A DNA stretch of 64,000 nucleotides from Sphingomonas canadensis (GTDB taxonomy: Bacteria; Pseudomonadota; Alphaproteobacteria; Sphingomonadales; Sphingomonadaceae). The position numbers and the translations under genes are program-made. The stretch spans positions 721,056-785,055 of the forward strand of contig NZ_JAPDRA010000001.1 of the NCBI RefSeq assembly GCF_026013525.1, in the 5' to 3' direction. Under the pieces are notes generated by a model, which had not been told where the DNA came from, searched no databases, and saw only the letters and a list, made by a program, of their open reading frames with translations. This document shows positions 17,013 through 25,658 of the stretch, in pieces; the stretch's first letter is position 1, and every line of letters starts with the position of its first letter.

Positions 17013-17090
17013 GGCGCCGGCCCGCTCCCTCGCCCGGCCACCCACAGGATACTGAAGCTGGGTGGCCGGGCGAGGGAGCGGGCCGACGCC
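17013..17090. repeat. Long intergenic hairpin repeat, copy 1
   Basis: A 32-bp stem (17013-17044 with 17059-17090, one mismatch) closes a 14-base loop, CAGGATACTGAAGC. The left arm begins GGCGCCGGCCCGCTCCCTCG. It sits between the divergent glmM and symporter genes. A second copy with the same loop length and a closely related loop is at 51278-51333, and a degenerate third at 39859-39925, so this is a dispersed family rather than a gene-specific terminator. Confidence 0.8.
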
Positions 17091-17161
17091 GATCCAGCAT
17101 GCTGAAAACGGCACCAGGCTACGCTATGCCCTGATAGCGCTGAAAAATCGTTAGGGCGAGA

Positions 17162-18427
17162 ATGTCGCAAGCCACCCGAATCTTCCTGTCGCTGATCCTG
17201 GGCCTCGCTATCGGGATCGCCGCCACCGCCGCCAATCCGCAAGCCGCCGTATCCGCCGCCGGATGGGTGGAGCCGGTGGGCATCGCCTGGCTCAACGCGC
17301 TGCGCATGACGATCGTGCCGCTGGTGGTGGCGCTGGTGGTCACGGGCATCGCCGCCACGGCGGAGGCGGCGCGCGCCGGGCGGGTGGCGGGGCGCGCGAT
17401 CGCGCTTTTCCTGGTGGTGTTGTGGACCTCCTCCGCGATCGGGGCGGTGGTAACGCTGGGGCTGCTTGACCTGTGGCCGCTGGCGGATTCCTCGGCCCAG
17501 GCGCTGCGCAACACCTTCCAGGGCGCGGCACCGGTGGGGGAGGTGCCCAGCTTCGGCCAGTTCCTGGGCAGCATCGTGCCGTCCAACCCCATATCGGCCG
17601 CGGCGACCGACAGTTTCCTGCCGCTGATCGTCTTCACCTGCGTGTTCGGCTTCGCGATCACGCGGCTGCCCGATGGCCAGCGGCGCACGCTGACCGGCTT
17701 TTTCGAGGCGCTGCGCGATGCGATGCTGGTGATCATCGGCTGGGTGCTGTGGATCGCGCCGCTGGGCGTGGCGGCGCTGGGCTATGCCGTCGCGGCGCAT
17801 GCGGGGACGGCGGCGCTGGGCGCGCTGGTCCATTATGTCGTGGTGGTGTCCGCGGTGGGCGTGGTGGTGTGGGTGCTTGCCTATCCGGTGGCGTGGATCG
17901 GCGGGGGCGTGGCGCCGCCGCGCTTCTTCCGCGCGATCATCCCGGCGCAGGCGGTGGCGATCAGCACGCAGAGCTCGCTCGCGTCGCTGCCCGCGATGCT
18001 GGGCGGGGCGGAGCGGCTGGGGATCCCGGTCGCCACCTCGGGCCTGGTGCTGCCGCTGGCGGTGGCGCTGTTCCGCGCGACCGGGCCGTGCATGAACCTG
18101 GCGGTGGCGATCTATGTCGCGCACGTCTTCGGCATCACGCCCGGCCCGGCGCAGCTTGCGGCGGGAATCGCGGCGGCGGCGATCACCACCATGGGTGCGG
18201 TGAGCCTGCCCGGGCAGGTCAGCTTCGTCAGTTCGATCGCGCCGATCGCGCTGGCGATGGGCGTGCCGATCGAGCCGCTGGCGCTGCTGGTGGCGGTGGA
18301 GATGCTGCCCGATCTGGTCCGCACGCTGGGCAACGTCACCATGGACGTCGCCGCGACCAGCGTGATCGCCCGCCATTCCGGCCCGCCGCCGGAAAAGACG
18401 GCTGCCGATTCCTTGCTTGGCGGATAG
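17162..18427 (+). CDS. Dicarboxylate/amino acid:cation symporter (DAACS family)
   Basis: Inner-membrane secondary transporter that imports C4-dicarboxylates or acidic amino acids with H+ or Na+. 421 residues with about eight membrane segments. Diagnostic features: the serine-rich re-entrant loop AISTQSSLASLP (about 262-273), the second hairpin region TTMGAVSLPGQVSF, GPCMNLAVAIYVAHVFG in place of the classic NMDG-type sequence, and GNVTMDVAATSV near the C-terminus where the substrate-binding Asp/Asn lie. Substrate cannot be told from sequence. The reading frame begins ATGTCGCAAGCC, four bases after GGGCGAGA. Confidence 0.9.
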   Translation: MSQATRIFLSLILGLAIGIAATAANPQAAVSAAGWVEPVGIAWLNALRMTIVPLVVALVVTGIAATAEAARAGRVAGRAIALFLVVLWTSSAIGAVVTLGLLDLWPLADSSAQALRNTFQGAAPVGEVPSFGQFLGSIVPSNPISAAATDSFLPLIVFTCVFGFAITRLPDGQRRTLTGFFEALRDAMLVIIGWVLWIAPLGVAALGYAVAAHAGTAALGALVHYVVVVSAVGVVVWVLAYPVAWIGGGVAPPRFFRAIIPAQAVAISTQSSLASLPAMLGGAERLGIPVATSGLVLPLAVALFRATGPCMNLAVAIYVAHVFGITPGPAQLAAGIAAAAITTMGAVSLPGQVSFVSSIAPIALAMGVPIEPLALLVAVEMLPDLVRTLGNVTMDVAATSVIARHSGPPPEKTAADSLLGG

Positions 18428-18510
18428 GTACAAACCCGGCGCGCCCTTTCCCGGAAATGCGCCCCCGCTGACCGGCCGCTAGAACTGCGGCAGGATTGGA
18501 AGGGGCAGCT

Positions 18511-18912
18511 ATGTCTTCGGTGCGCGTCCTTATCGTCGACGACTCGCTCACCATCCGTGCGATGCTGGAAGAGGTGCTGGGCCGCGAGCCCGATATCATC
18601 CTGCTCGGCTCCGCCGCCGACGCGCAGAGCGCGGCGCGCATGGTGCGCGAACTCCATCCCGACGTCGTCACGCTGGACATCGCCATGCCGGGCACCGACG
18701 GGCTGGCGCTGCTCGACGCGGTGCATGAATCGACCCATGCCGTGATGCTCACCAGCCGCAGCGACGCGGTGGAGGAAAGCTATGCGCGCGGCGCCTTCGG
18801 CTATTTCGAGAAGAGCCGCATCCTGCGCGAATCGAAGCGGCTGGTGCAGATGGTCCGCGCCGCCGCCGCCGGGCGGAAGTCGCGCCGGCCCGTGCTGCAC
18901 CCGGCGGGATAG
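18511..18912 (+). CDS. Single-domain response regulator (CheY/CheB-type receiver)
   Basis: 133-residue receiver without an output domain. Acidic pocket Asp10/Asp11 (LIVDDS), phospho-acceptor Asp56 (VTLDIAMPGTDG), switch Thr81 (MLTSRSD) and conserved Lys101 (YFEKSRI). The pattern VRVLIVDDSLTIRAMLEEVL followed by DVVTLDIAMPGTDGLALLD resembles the receiver half of CheB. The ATG at 18511 is preceded by GAAGGGGC. No histidine kinase or chemotaxis genes are adjacent; gor is convergent, so the partner is elsewhere. All residues needed for phosphorylation are present. Confidence 0.9.
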   Translation: MSSVRVLIVDDSLTIRAMLEEVLGREPDIILLGSAADAQSAARMVRELHPDVVTLDIAMPGTDGLALLDAVHESTHAVMLTSRSDAVEESYARGAFGYFEKSRILRESKRLVQMVRAAAAGRKSRRPVLHPAG

Positions 18913-18939
18913 GGCGCCCCGCCTCCTCGCCCCGCGCCG

Positions 18940-20283
18940 CTATTTCAGCAGCACCAGCTCCTCGGCCATCGACGGGTGGAGCGCCACCGTCTGGTCGAAC
19001 GCATCCTTGGTCAGCCCGGCCTTCACCGCCACCGCCGCGGCCTGAAGGATCTCCGGCGCGTCCGGCCCGATCATGTGCAGGCCCACCACCCGCCCCGTCG
19101 ATGCGTCGCACACCATCTTGTAGAGCGATCGTTCGTTGCGCCCGGCCAGCACGTTCTTCATCGGCCGGAAGTCCGAGGTATAGACCGCGACCGATCCCAG
19201 CGTGTTGCGCGCCTGTGCCTCGGTCATCCCCACCGATGCCAGCGGCGGATGGCTGAACACCGCGCTGGGCACGCAATCATAGTCGACCTGCCACGGCTTT
19301 CCGCCGAACACCGAATCGGCGAAGGCATGGCCCTCGCGGATCGCGACGGGGGTTAGCTGGATGCGATCGGTCACGTCGCCCACCGCATAGATGCTGTCGC
19401 AGGTGGAGCGATTGTCCGCGTCGACCTTGATCGCGCCGCGCTGGTTGGTCTCCACCCCGGCGTTCTCCAGCCCCAGCCCCTCGATATTGGGCACGCGGCC
19501 GGTGGCGAACAGCACGGTATCGACGGTGACCGGATCATGGCCGCTCATATGGACGGTGAGTCCCCCGGCGCTCTTCTCGATCTTCTCGAAGGCGGCGTTG
19601 AAGCGGAAGTCGATCCCCTTGGCCATCGAGATCTGGAGCAGCCGGTCGCGAAGCTGCGCGTCATAGCCGCGCAGGATCACGTCGCTGCGGTTCATCAGCG
19701 TCACCTTGGTGCCGAACTCGTTGAAGATCCCGGCGAATTCGTTGGCGATATAGCCGCCGCCCGCGATCAGGATGCGCTTGGGCAGCGCTTCCAGGTGGAA
19801 CACCTCGTTCGAGGTGATGCCCAGCTCGTGCCCCGGGCATTCGGGAACCTGCGGCCGTGCGCCGGTGGCGATCAGGATGTACTTGGCGGTGACGGTGCGC
19901 CCGCCGGCCAGCTTCACCGCATGCGGCCCGGCGATCGTGGCGCGTTCCAGGAATGTCTCGACCTTGTTGTTGTCGAGCGTGGAGGTGTAGGCGCCGTTCA
20001 GCCGGTCCACCTCGCTCAGCACGTTTTCGCGCAGCGCGGCCCAGTTGAACCCGCATTCCGGCACCTCCCAGCCGAACCGGCGGGCGTCCTTCAGGTCCTC
20101 GGCGAAATGCGCGCCGTATACGAGCAGCTTCTTGGGCACGCAGCCGCGGATCACGCAGGTGCCGCCGACGCGATATTCCTCGGCGATCGCCACCTTCGCG
20201 CCATGCGCGGCGGAGATGCGCGCCGCGCGCACGCCGCCCGAACCGGCGCCGATGACGAACAGGTCATAGTCGTAGCTTGCCAT
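18940..20283 (-). CDS. gor: Glutathione-disulfide reductase
   Basis: FAD flavoprotein that reduces GSSG with NADPH and maintains cytosolic glutathione. 447 residues. FAD-binding VIGAGSGGVRAAR (10-22), redox disulfide GGTCVIRGCVPKK with Cys43 and Cys48, NADPH Rossmann motif IAGGGYIANEFAGIFNEFG, with NRSDVILRGYD carrying Arg residues for the NADPH phosphate. The C-terminus ends TVALHPSMAEELVLLK, with the catalytic His in HPSMAEE. The CVIRGCVPKK form distinguishes glutathione reductases from lipoamide dehydrogenases (CLNVGC). Co-directional with pgi, 158 bases downstream. Confidence 0.96.
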   Translation of the reverse strand: MASYDYDLFVIGAGSGGVRAARISAAHGAKVAIAEEYRVGGTCVIRGCVPKKLLVYGAHFAEDLKDARRFGWEVPECGFNWAALRENVLSEVDRLNGAYTSTLDNNKVETFLERATIAGPHAVKLAGGRTVTAKYILIATGARPQVPECPGHELGITSNEVFHLEALPKRILIAGGGYIANEFAGIFNEFGTKVTLMNRSDVILRGYDAQLRDRLLQISMAKGIDFRFNAAFEKIEKSAGGLTVHMSGHDPVTVDTVLFATGRVPNIEGLGLENAGVETNQRGAIKVDADNRSTCDSIYAVGDVTDRIQLTPVAIREGHAFADSVFGGKPWQVDYDCVPSAVFSHPPLASVGMTEAQARNTLGSVAVYTSDFRPMKNVLAGRNERSLYKMVCDASTGRVVGLHMIGPDAPEILQAAAVAVKAGLTKDAFDQTVALHPSMAEELVLLK

Positions 20284-20441
20284 TGCAGTTCCCGCTCAAT
20301 CCCCGGTCTGTTTCCGCAGCGCCGATTCACGGCCGCCTGTCCGGGCCGCCTATCTGGGGTGTCGCGGGCGTGCTGGCAAATGCCGATCGCCCCGCCGCGG
20401 CGCGCAGGGTGAAACCCGCGCGGGCCGCGGCGGGCACGGGT

Positions 20442-21935
20442 TCAGCCGAAGGCGCGGCGGATCAGGTCGGTGGTGGAAGGATCGAAATCCTGCCCGCCCC
20501 GCTCCGCCGCCTTGGCCATCTCCTTGCCCAGCTCGACGCCGAACTGGTCGAACGGGTTGATCCCCAGCAGCACCGCATTGGCGAAGGTGCGATGCTCGTA
20601 AAAGGCGATCAGCGCGCCCAGCGTGCGCGGATCGAGCCGGTCGAGCAGCATCGTGGCGGTCGGCCGGTCGCCCGGATAGGCGCGCGCCGCATCCGCATGG
20701 CCGCGCCCGGCCATCAGCGCGGCGCCCTGCGCGAACATGTTGAGCAGCAACTGGCGGTGATGATCCTCGGCCATGCCGTCGCCGGGCTCGATCACGCCGA
20801 TCAGCTCGACCGGGATCAGGTGCGTGCCCTGGTGGAGAAGCTGGAACACGGCATGCTGCGCATCGGTGCCCACCCCGCCCCAGGTTACCGGCGCGGTCGG
20901 CCAGGCGACGGGCTCGCCCTCGGCGGTCACGCTCTTGCCGTTCGATTCCATCTCGAGCTGCTGGAGATAGCTGGGCAGCAGCCGCAGCCGCTCGTCATAG
21001 GCGAACACGCCGCGCGTCTGGCATCCGCCCGCCTGGGCGTAGAACAGGTCGGCGAAGGCGGCGAGCACGGGCATGTTGCGCTCCGCCGGGGTCAGCCGGA
21101 AATGCCGGTCCATTTCGGCCGCGCCCTCCAGCAGTTCCTCGAACGCCGCCCAGCCGAGCGCCGCGGCGGCGGGAAAGCCGATCGACGACCACAGCGAATA
21201 GCGCCCGCCGACGCTTTCGGAGAAGGGCAGGATGCGCGTTTCGTCCACGCCCCATTCGATCGCCTTGTCCGGATTGGCGGTCAGCGCGATCACGCGGCCA
21301 TAGGGATCCTCCACCCCGCCCTCGCGCAGCCAGGCCAGCGCGCTTTCGGCGTTCAGCATCGTCTCCGTGGTCGTGAAGGTCTTGGAGGCGATGGCGATCA
21401 GCGTCGCGCCGGGATCGAATCGCGACAGCGCGTCCTCGATCGCCAGCCCGTCGACGTTGGAGACGATCGCGACCTCGTAACGGTCCGCATCGCGCCCCAG
21501 CGCGTCGATCAACAGGTCCGGGCCAAGCGCCGATCCGCCGATGCCGATGTGGACGATGTGGCGCACCGGCCCCAGCGCCTCGGCCTCGATCGCGTCGATC
21601 AGCGCGCGCATGCGGGCGTGGAGGGCGTTCGCGCGCGCCACGCTCTCGGGCGCGCCGTCGCCGCGTTCGGCGCTATGTTCGGCGGCGCGGCCTTCGGTGA
21701 CGTTGACGGCGGCGCCCGCGAACAGCGCGTCGCGCTTCGCCGCCAGCCCCATCTGCTCTGCCAGCGCGGCGAAGGCGTCGATCGCCGCGCGCGTCAGATG
21801 CGTCTTCGACCAGTCGAAATGGATGCCGGCCACATCGGCCGACAGCATCGCCAGCCGGCCGGGGTCTGCGGCGAACAATTCGGTGAGCGGCGCCGGATCG
21901 AGCGCGCGGATATGGGTCCAGTCCGGAATGGCCAT
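20442..21935 (-). CDS. pgi: Glucose-6-phosphate isomerase
   Basis: Interconverts glucose-6-phosphate and fructose-6-phosphate. 497 residues from the ATG at 21935 (MAIPDWTHIRAL). Recognisable blocks: HIGIGGSALGPDLLIDAL, SKTFTTTETMLNAESA, the signature FSESVGGRYSLWSSIGFP, and GTHLIPVELIGVIEPGD. The C-terminal GINPFDQFGVELGKEMAK includes the conserved region with the catalytic Lys. Slightly shorter than the 549-residue E. coli enzyme, as usual in this group. The coding frame stays open upstream of 21935 but without homology. It is divergent from lepB, with GATTC sites in the 105-base spacer. Confidence 0.97.
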   Translation of the reverse strand: MAIPDWTHIRALDPAPLTELFAADPGRLAMLSADVAGIHFDWSKTHLTRAAIDAFAALAEQMGLAAKRDALFAGAAVNVTEGRAAEHSAERGDGAPESVARANALHARMRALIDAIEAEALGPVRHIVHIGIGGSALGPDLLIDALGRDADRYEVAIVSNVDGLAIEDALSRFDPGATLIAIASKTFTTTETMLNAESALAWLREGGVEDPYGRVIALTANPDKAIEWGVDETRILPFSESVGGRYSLWSSIGFPAAAALGWAAFEELLEGAAEMDRHFRLTPAERNMPVLAAFADLFYAQAGGCQTRGVFAYDERLRLLPSYLQQLEMESNGKSVTAEGEPVAWPTAPVTWGGVGTDAQHAVFQLLHQGTHLIPVELIGVIEPGDGMAEDHHRQLLLNMFAQGAALMAGRGHADAARAYPGDRPTATMLLDRLDPRTLGALIAFYEHRTFANAVLLGINPFDQFGVELGKEMAKAAERGGQDFDPSTTDLIRRAFG

Positions 21936-22040
21936 GCTTGGGATTCTCCTTGCCGGCCCCAGACCTATCGTCCCAAACCCGGTGCCGCCACCCGGATTCA
22001 GCCGCTTGACGCTGGCGCGCGCGCCACGCACACGGGCGCC

Positions 22041-22913
22041 ATGGAAGAAACGCCCCCCGCCGAGCAGCCCGCCGCCGCCGCGCCGGCCGCGCCCAAGTCC
22101 GAATGGAAGGACCTCGGATCGTTCCTGCTCAAGCTCGCGCTGATCGTGGTGGTGGTGCGCAGCTTCCTGTTCTCGCCGTTCAACATCCCCAGCGAATCGA
22201 TGCTGCCGCGGCTGCTGATCGGCGACTATCTGTTCATCACCAAGTTCAACTACGGCTATTCGCGCCATTCGCTGCCGTTCAGCCTGCCGCTGCTGCCCAA
22301 CATGCACTGGTCCGATCCCGCGCGGGGCGACGTGGTGGTGTTCAAGGCGCCGCCGTTCGACCGCAACGACTGGATCAAGCGCGTGATCGGGCTGCCGGGC
22401 GATACGGTGCAGATGGTGGACGGCCAGCTCGTGCTGAACGGCAAGCCGGTGCCGAAGGAGCGGATCGCCGATTTCGTGGTGCCCGCCTCCCCCAATTTCC
22501 CCGCCGGCACGCCCGCCGATCCGGTGCCCGACCATGGCTGCAAGGTCGAGTTCGTGAAGACCGGCGCGAACGGCCAGGCCGAATGCCACATCCCGCGCTT
22601 CCGCGAGACGCTGCCGGGCGGCAAGAGCTATGAGGTGCTGGACGAGGGTGAGCAGGATTCGGACAACACCGTGGTGTTCACCGTGCCGCCGGGCCACGTC
22701 TTCCTGATGGGCGACAACCGCGACAACAGCGCGGACAGCCGCTTTCCCCAGACATCCGACGAGAACCGCAGCGGCATCCGCTTCGTGCCGATGGAGAATC
22801 TGGAGGGCAAGGCGGTGGTCACCTTCTGGTCGACCGACGGCAGCGCCTCGTGGCTGCTGCCCTGGACCTGGTTCACCGCCGCGCGCTGGAGCCGGATCGG
22901 GGAGGGCTTTTGA
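22041..22913 (+). CDS. lepB: Signal peptidase I
   Basis: Inner-membrane serine protease that cleaves signal peptides from exported proteins. 290 residues: an Ala/Pro-rich cytosolic N-terminus, one membrane segment (about 27-45), then the catalytic Ser53 in NIPSESMLP and general base Lys113 in DWIKRVIGLPGD. The C-terminal box VFLMGDNRDNSADSRF is present. The ATG at 22041 is the first in frame giving the family start. It overlaps rnc, whose TTG start lies inside the last codons (TTTTGA), and heads a lepB-rnc-era operon as in many proteobacteria. Confidence 0.97.
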   Translation: MEETPPAEQPAAAAPAAPKSEWKDLGSFLLKLALIVVVVRSFLFSPFNIPSESMLPRLLIGDYLFITKFNYGYSRHSLPFSLPLLPNMHWSDPARGDVVVFKAPPFDRNDWIKRVIGLPGDTVQMVDGQLVLNGKPVPKERIADFVVPASPNFPAGTPADPVPDHGCKVEFVKTGANGQAECHIPRFRETLPGGKSYEVLDEGEQDSDNTVVFTVPPGHVFLMGDNRDNSADSRFPQTSDENRSGIRFVPMENLEGKAVVTFWSTDGSASWLLPWTWFTAARWSRIGEGF

Positions 22914-23572
22914 GCCTCGGCGACTGGATCGCAGCCAGCTTTGGCCACCGGCCCGCCGATCTCGCCCCGTTCGAACGCGCGCTGACCCATGGCAGCCAGG
23001 CCGCGGCCAATTACGAGCGGCTGGAGTTTCTGGGCGATCGCGTGCTGGGGCTGGCGATCGCCGAATGGCTGTTCGAACGCTTCGTGGACGAGCCGGAGGG
23101 CGCGCTGTCGCGGCGGCTCAACTCGCTGGTGACTGGCGCGGTCTGCGCAGGCGTGGCGCGCGAGCTGGGGCTGGCGGCGCACCTGCGGCTGGGCAAGCAG
23201 GCGCGCGAGGACGGCGCCGCCGACAGCGACAATGTGCTGGGCGACGTGATGGAGGCGCTGATCGGCGCGCTCTATCTGGAGGCGGGGATGAAGCCCGTCC
23301 GCACCTTCATCCGCGGCGCCTGGGCCAGCCGCATCGACGCCCAGCCCCAGGCGCCCAAGCATCCCAAGTCCGCGCTGCAGGAATGGGCCGCCGCGCATAA
23401 CCGCAAGCCGCCCGAATATGCGGTGGTCGACCGGTCCGGCCCGAACCATGCGCCGCGCTTCACGGTAAAGGTATCGCTGGGTAAGCTGGCCGACGCCACC
23501 GGCACCGGCACCAGCAAGCAGGAGGCCGAGACGGAAGCGGCCGCCGCGCTGCTGGAGAAGCTGGCGGGGTAA
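22910..23572 (+). CDS. rnc: Ribonuclease III
   Basis: Cleaves double-stranded RNA in rRNA maturation and mRNA decay. The TTG at 22910 overlaps the lepB stop by four bases, with GGGGAGGG 3 bases upstream, and gives a normal 220-residue product starting SLGDWIAASFGH; an ATG 60 bases earlier lies deep in lepB. Catalytic domain: YERLEFLGDRVLGLAIAEWL (the usual Ser after GD is Arg here), then DNVLGDVMEALIGALYLEAG with the metal-binding Glu/Asp. dsRNA-binding domain at about 150-220: PKSALQEWAAAHNRKPPEY and TGTSKQEAETEAAAALLEKL. Cotranscribed with lepB and era. Confidence 0.96.
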   Translation: MSLGDWIAASFGHRPADLAPFERALTHGSQAAANYERLEFLGDRVLGLAIAEWLFERFVDEPEGALSRRLNSLVTGAVCAGVARELGLAAHLRLGKQAREDGAADSDNVLGDVMEALIGALYLEAGMKPVRTFIRGAWASRIDAQPQAPKHPKSALQEWAAAHNRKPPEYAVVDRSGPNHAPRFTVKVSLGKLADATGTGTSKQEAETEAAAALLEKLAG

Positions 23573-23594
23573 CGGTTCAGCGAACGGAGTTTGC

Positions 23595-24497
23595 GTGACG
23601 GTATCTGAACAACATTGCGGCCTGATCGCGGTGGTCGGCGCGCCCAATGCGGGCAAGTCCACGCTGGTCAACGCGCTCGTCGGCCAGAAGGTTGCGATCG
23701 TCAGCCCCAAGGCGCAGACCACGCGCGCGCGGCTGATGGGCATCGCGATCGAGGGGGCGGCGCAGCTTATCCTGGTCGATACGCCGGGCATCTTCGCGCC
23801 CTCGCGCCGGCTGGATCGCGCGATGGTGGCCGCGGCGTGGGAGGGCGCGGACGGCGCCGACCTGATCGCGCTGGTCGTGGACGGCAAGGCGGGGATCGGC
23901 CCCAAGGTGGAGATCATCCTGGAGCGGCTGAGGGACCGGCCCGAGCCCAAGCTGCTGATCCTCAACAAGGTGGACGTCGCCGACAAGCCCAGGCTGCTGG
24001 CCCATGCCGCGAAGCTGAACGAGAAGCTGGCCTTCGCCGATACCTTCTTCGTCTCCGCGGCCACCGGCGATGGCGTGGCCGAGCTGAAGGCCGCGCTGGC
24101 CGCGCGCATGCCGGAAGGGCCGTGGCACTTCCCCGAGGACCAGGTGAGCGACGCCACCGATCGCATGCTGGCGGCCGAGGTGACGCGCGAGCAGCTCTAC
24201 CTCCAGCTCCACGCCGAGCTGCCCTATGCCAGCGCGGTGGAGACCGAGAAGTACAGCGAGCGCGAGGACGGTTCGGTGGAAATCCACCAGCAGATCCTGG
24301 TCGCCCGCCCCACCCAGCGCGCGATCGTGCTGGGCAAGGGCGGCACCCGGCTGAAGGAGATCGGCAGCCGCGCCCGCGCCGAACTGGCCAAGCTGCTGGG
24401 GGTGAAGGTTCACCTCTACCTGCATGTGAAGGTCAATCCGGGGTGGGAGGAAGACCGCTCGCTCTATCGCGACATCGGGCTCGAATGGGTCGAATGA
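23595..24497 (+). CDS. era: GTPase Era
   Basis: GTPase that binds 16S rRNA during 30S maturation. 300 residues from a GTG at 23595. G-domain motifs: VVGAPNAGKSTLVNALVG (G1), TTRARLMG (G2), LVDTPGIFAP (G3), LNKVDVADKP (G4) and VSAATGDG (G5). The C-terminal KH domain contains ILVARPTQRAIVLGKGGTRL, and the tail is VKVNPGWEEDRSLYRDIGLEW, which recognises the 3' end of 16S rRNA. It begins 22 bases after rnc, third gene of the lepB-rnc-era operon. Confidence 0.98.
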   Translation: MTVSEQHCGLIAVVGAPNAGKSTLVNALVGQKVAIVSPKAQTTRARLMGIAIEGAAQLILVDTPGIFAPSRRLDRAMVAAAWEGADGADLIALVVDGKAGIGPKVEIILERLRDRPEPKLLILNKVDVADKPRLLAHAAKLNEKLAFADTFFVSAATGDGVAELKAALAARMPEGPWHFPEDQVSDATDRMLAAEVTREQLYLQLHAELPYASAVETEKYSEREDGSVEIHQQILVARPTQRAIVLGKGGTRLKEIGSRARAELAKLLGVKVHLYLHVKVNPGWEEDRSLYRDIGLEWVE

Positions 24498-24581
24498 CGC
24501 GCGCCGTCTTCACGCCAAAGTAAGACGCCCATGGGATGTTCCCGCGTTTGCAGAACCTAGCAACGGGCGGGATCGATTCGG

Positions 24582-25577
24582 ATGAGCAGGAAGATCAAGG
24601 CGGCGATCGTGCAGGACGTGCCGGTGCCGCTGGCCGTGGACGAGAGCATCGAGCGGGCCATCCGGCTGACCAAGGAAGCGATCGAGACCGGCGCCCGCGT
24701 GATCGCGTTCGGCGAGGGATTCCTGGGCGGCCATCCCGCCTGGCTGGAGCATGTGCCAGCGCCCGCGCTGTGGGACCATCCCGGCACCAAGGAGCTGCAC
24801 GCGATGCTGCTGCGCCAGGCGGTGCGCGGCAACGATCCGCGCTTCGCCGCGCTGCAATGGGCGGTGGACATCGCGGGCGTGGTCGTATCCGCCGGCGGGT
24901 TCGAACGGGTGCGCAACAGCCTGTTCAGCACCCAGTTCCTGTTCCGGCCCAAGGCGCCGCCGCTGCTCCACCGCAAGCTGGTCCATACTCCGGGCGAGCG
25001 CATGCTGCTGGGATCGGGCGACGGATCGACGCTGGAGGTGCATCAGGCGCATTGGGGCCGCGTCGGCCAGCTCGCCTCGGCGGAACATTGGATGCCGCTG
25101 GTCCGCGCCGCGATGGATCATGCGGGCGAGGAGATCCATGTCGCCGCCTGGCCCACCGTCCACGACATCAGCCTGCTCGCTTCGGCGCATTATGCCTATG
25201 AGGCGCGGGCCTTCGTGCTGGCCGCGGGCACGATCCAGTACAAGCAGGATTATCTGGCGGGCTATGCGCGCGCGGGCGGCGATGCCGGCCCGGGCCGCGC
25301 GCTGCTCAACATGCTGCCCGAGGGGCGGCTCCAGTCCGGCCGCAGCGCGGTGATCGCGCCCGACGGCGTGGCGATCGCCCAGGCCGATTCGGAGCCGCGG
25401 ATGCTGATCGCCGAGCTGGACCTGGCGGAGATCGACGCGGGGCTGACGACGATGAACATCGACGGCCATCATGCCCGCCCCGACATATTCGAGCTGAGCG
25501 TCGACCGGCGCCCGCGCACGGGCATCGTCGATGTGGCGGAGGATCCGGGCGAGCCGGGCGCCGCCGCCGCGGCCTGA
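24582..25577 (+). CDS. Nitrilase-superfamily protein lacking the catalytic cysteine (Ser166)
   Basis: 331 residues with the nitrilase/CN-hydrolase fold. The first triad residue is in IAFGEGFLGGHPAW (Glu45) and the second in LLHRKLVHTPGER (Lys132). The third, normally Cys in a GxxxCWEN-type elbow, is Ser: GRVGQLASAEHWMPLVRA, codon TCG at 25077-25079, Ser166, with the following Trp also changed to Ala. Everything else aligns with aliphatic nitrilases, including HWMPLVRAAM and HVAAWPTVHD. It could be inactive, bind a ligand only, or use serine. The ATG at 24582 has no strong Shine-Dalgarno. It lies 84 bases after era, and LtrA follows 81 bases later. Confidence 0.85.
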   Translation: MSRKIKAAIVQDVPVPLAVDESIERAIRLTKEAIETGARVIAFGEGFLGGHPAWLEHVPAPALWDHPGTKELHAMLLRQAVRGNDPRFAALQWAVDIAGVVVSAGGFERVRNSLFSTQFLFRPKAPPLLHRKLVHTPGERMLLGSGDGSTLEVHQAHWGRVGQLASAEHWMPLVRAAMDHAGEEIHVAAWPTVHDISLLASAHYAYEARAFVLAAGTIQYKQDYLAGYARAGGDAGPGRALLNMLPEGRLQSGRSAVIAPDGVAIAQADSEPRMLIAELDLAEIDAGLTTMNIDGHHARPDIFELSVDRRPRTGIVDVAEDPGEPGAAAAA

Positions 25578-25658
25578 CCGGCGCCTGCCCGCGCGGCGCG
25601 CTTGCCCGGGGCCGGTGGTTTGCCCTACCCCCGGGGCATCGGCCAGCCGGGGGGACGG

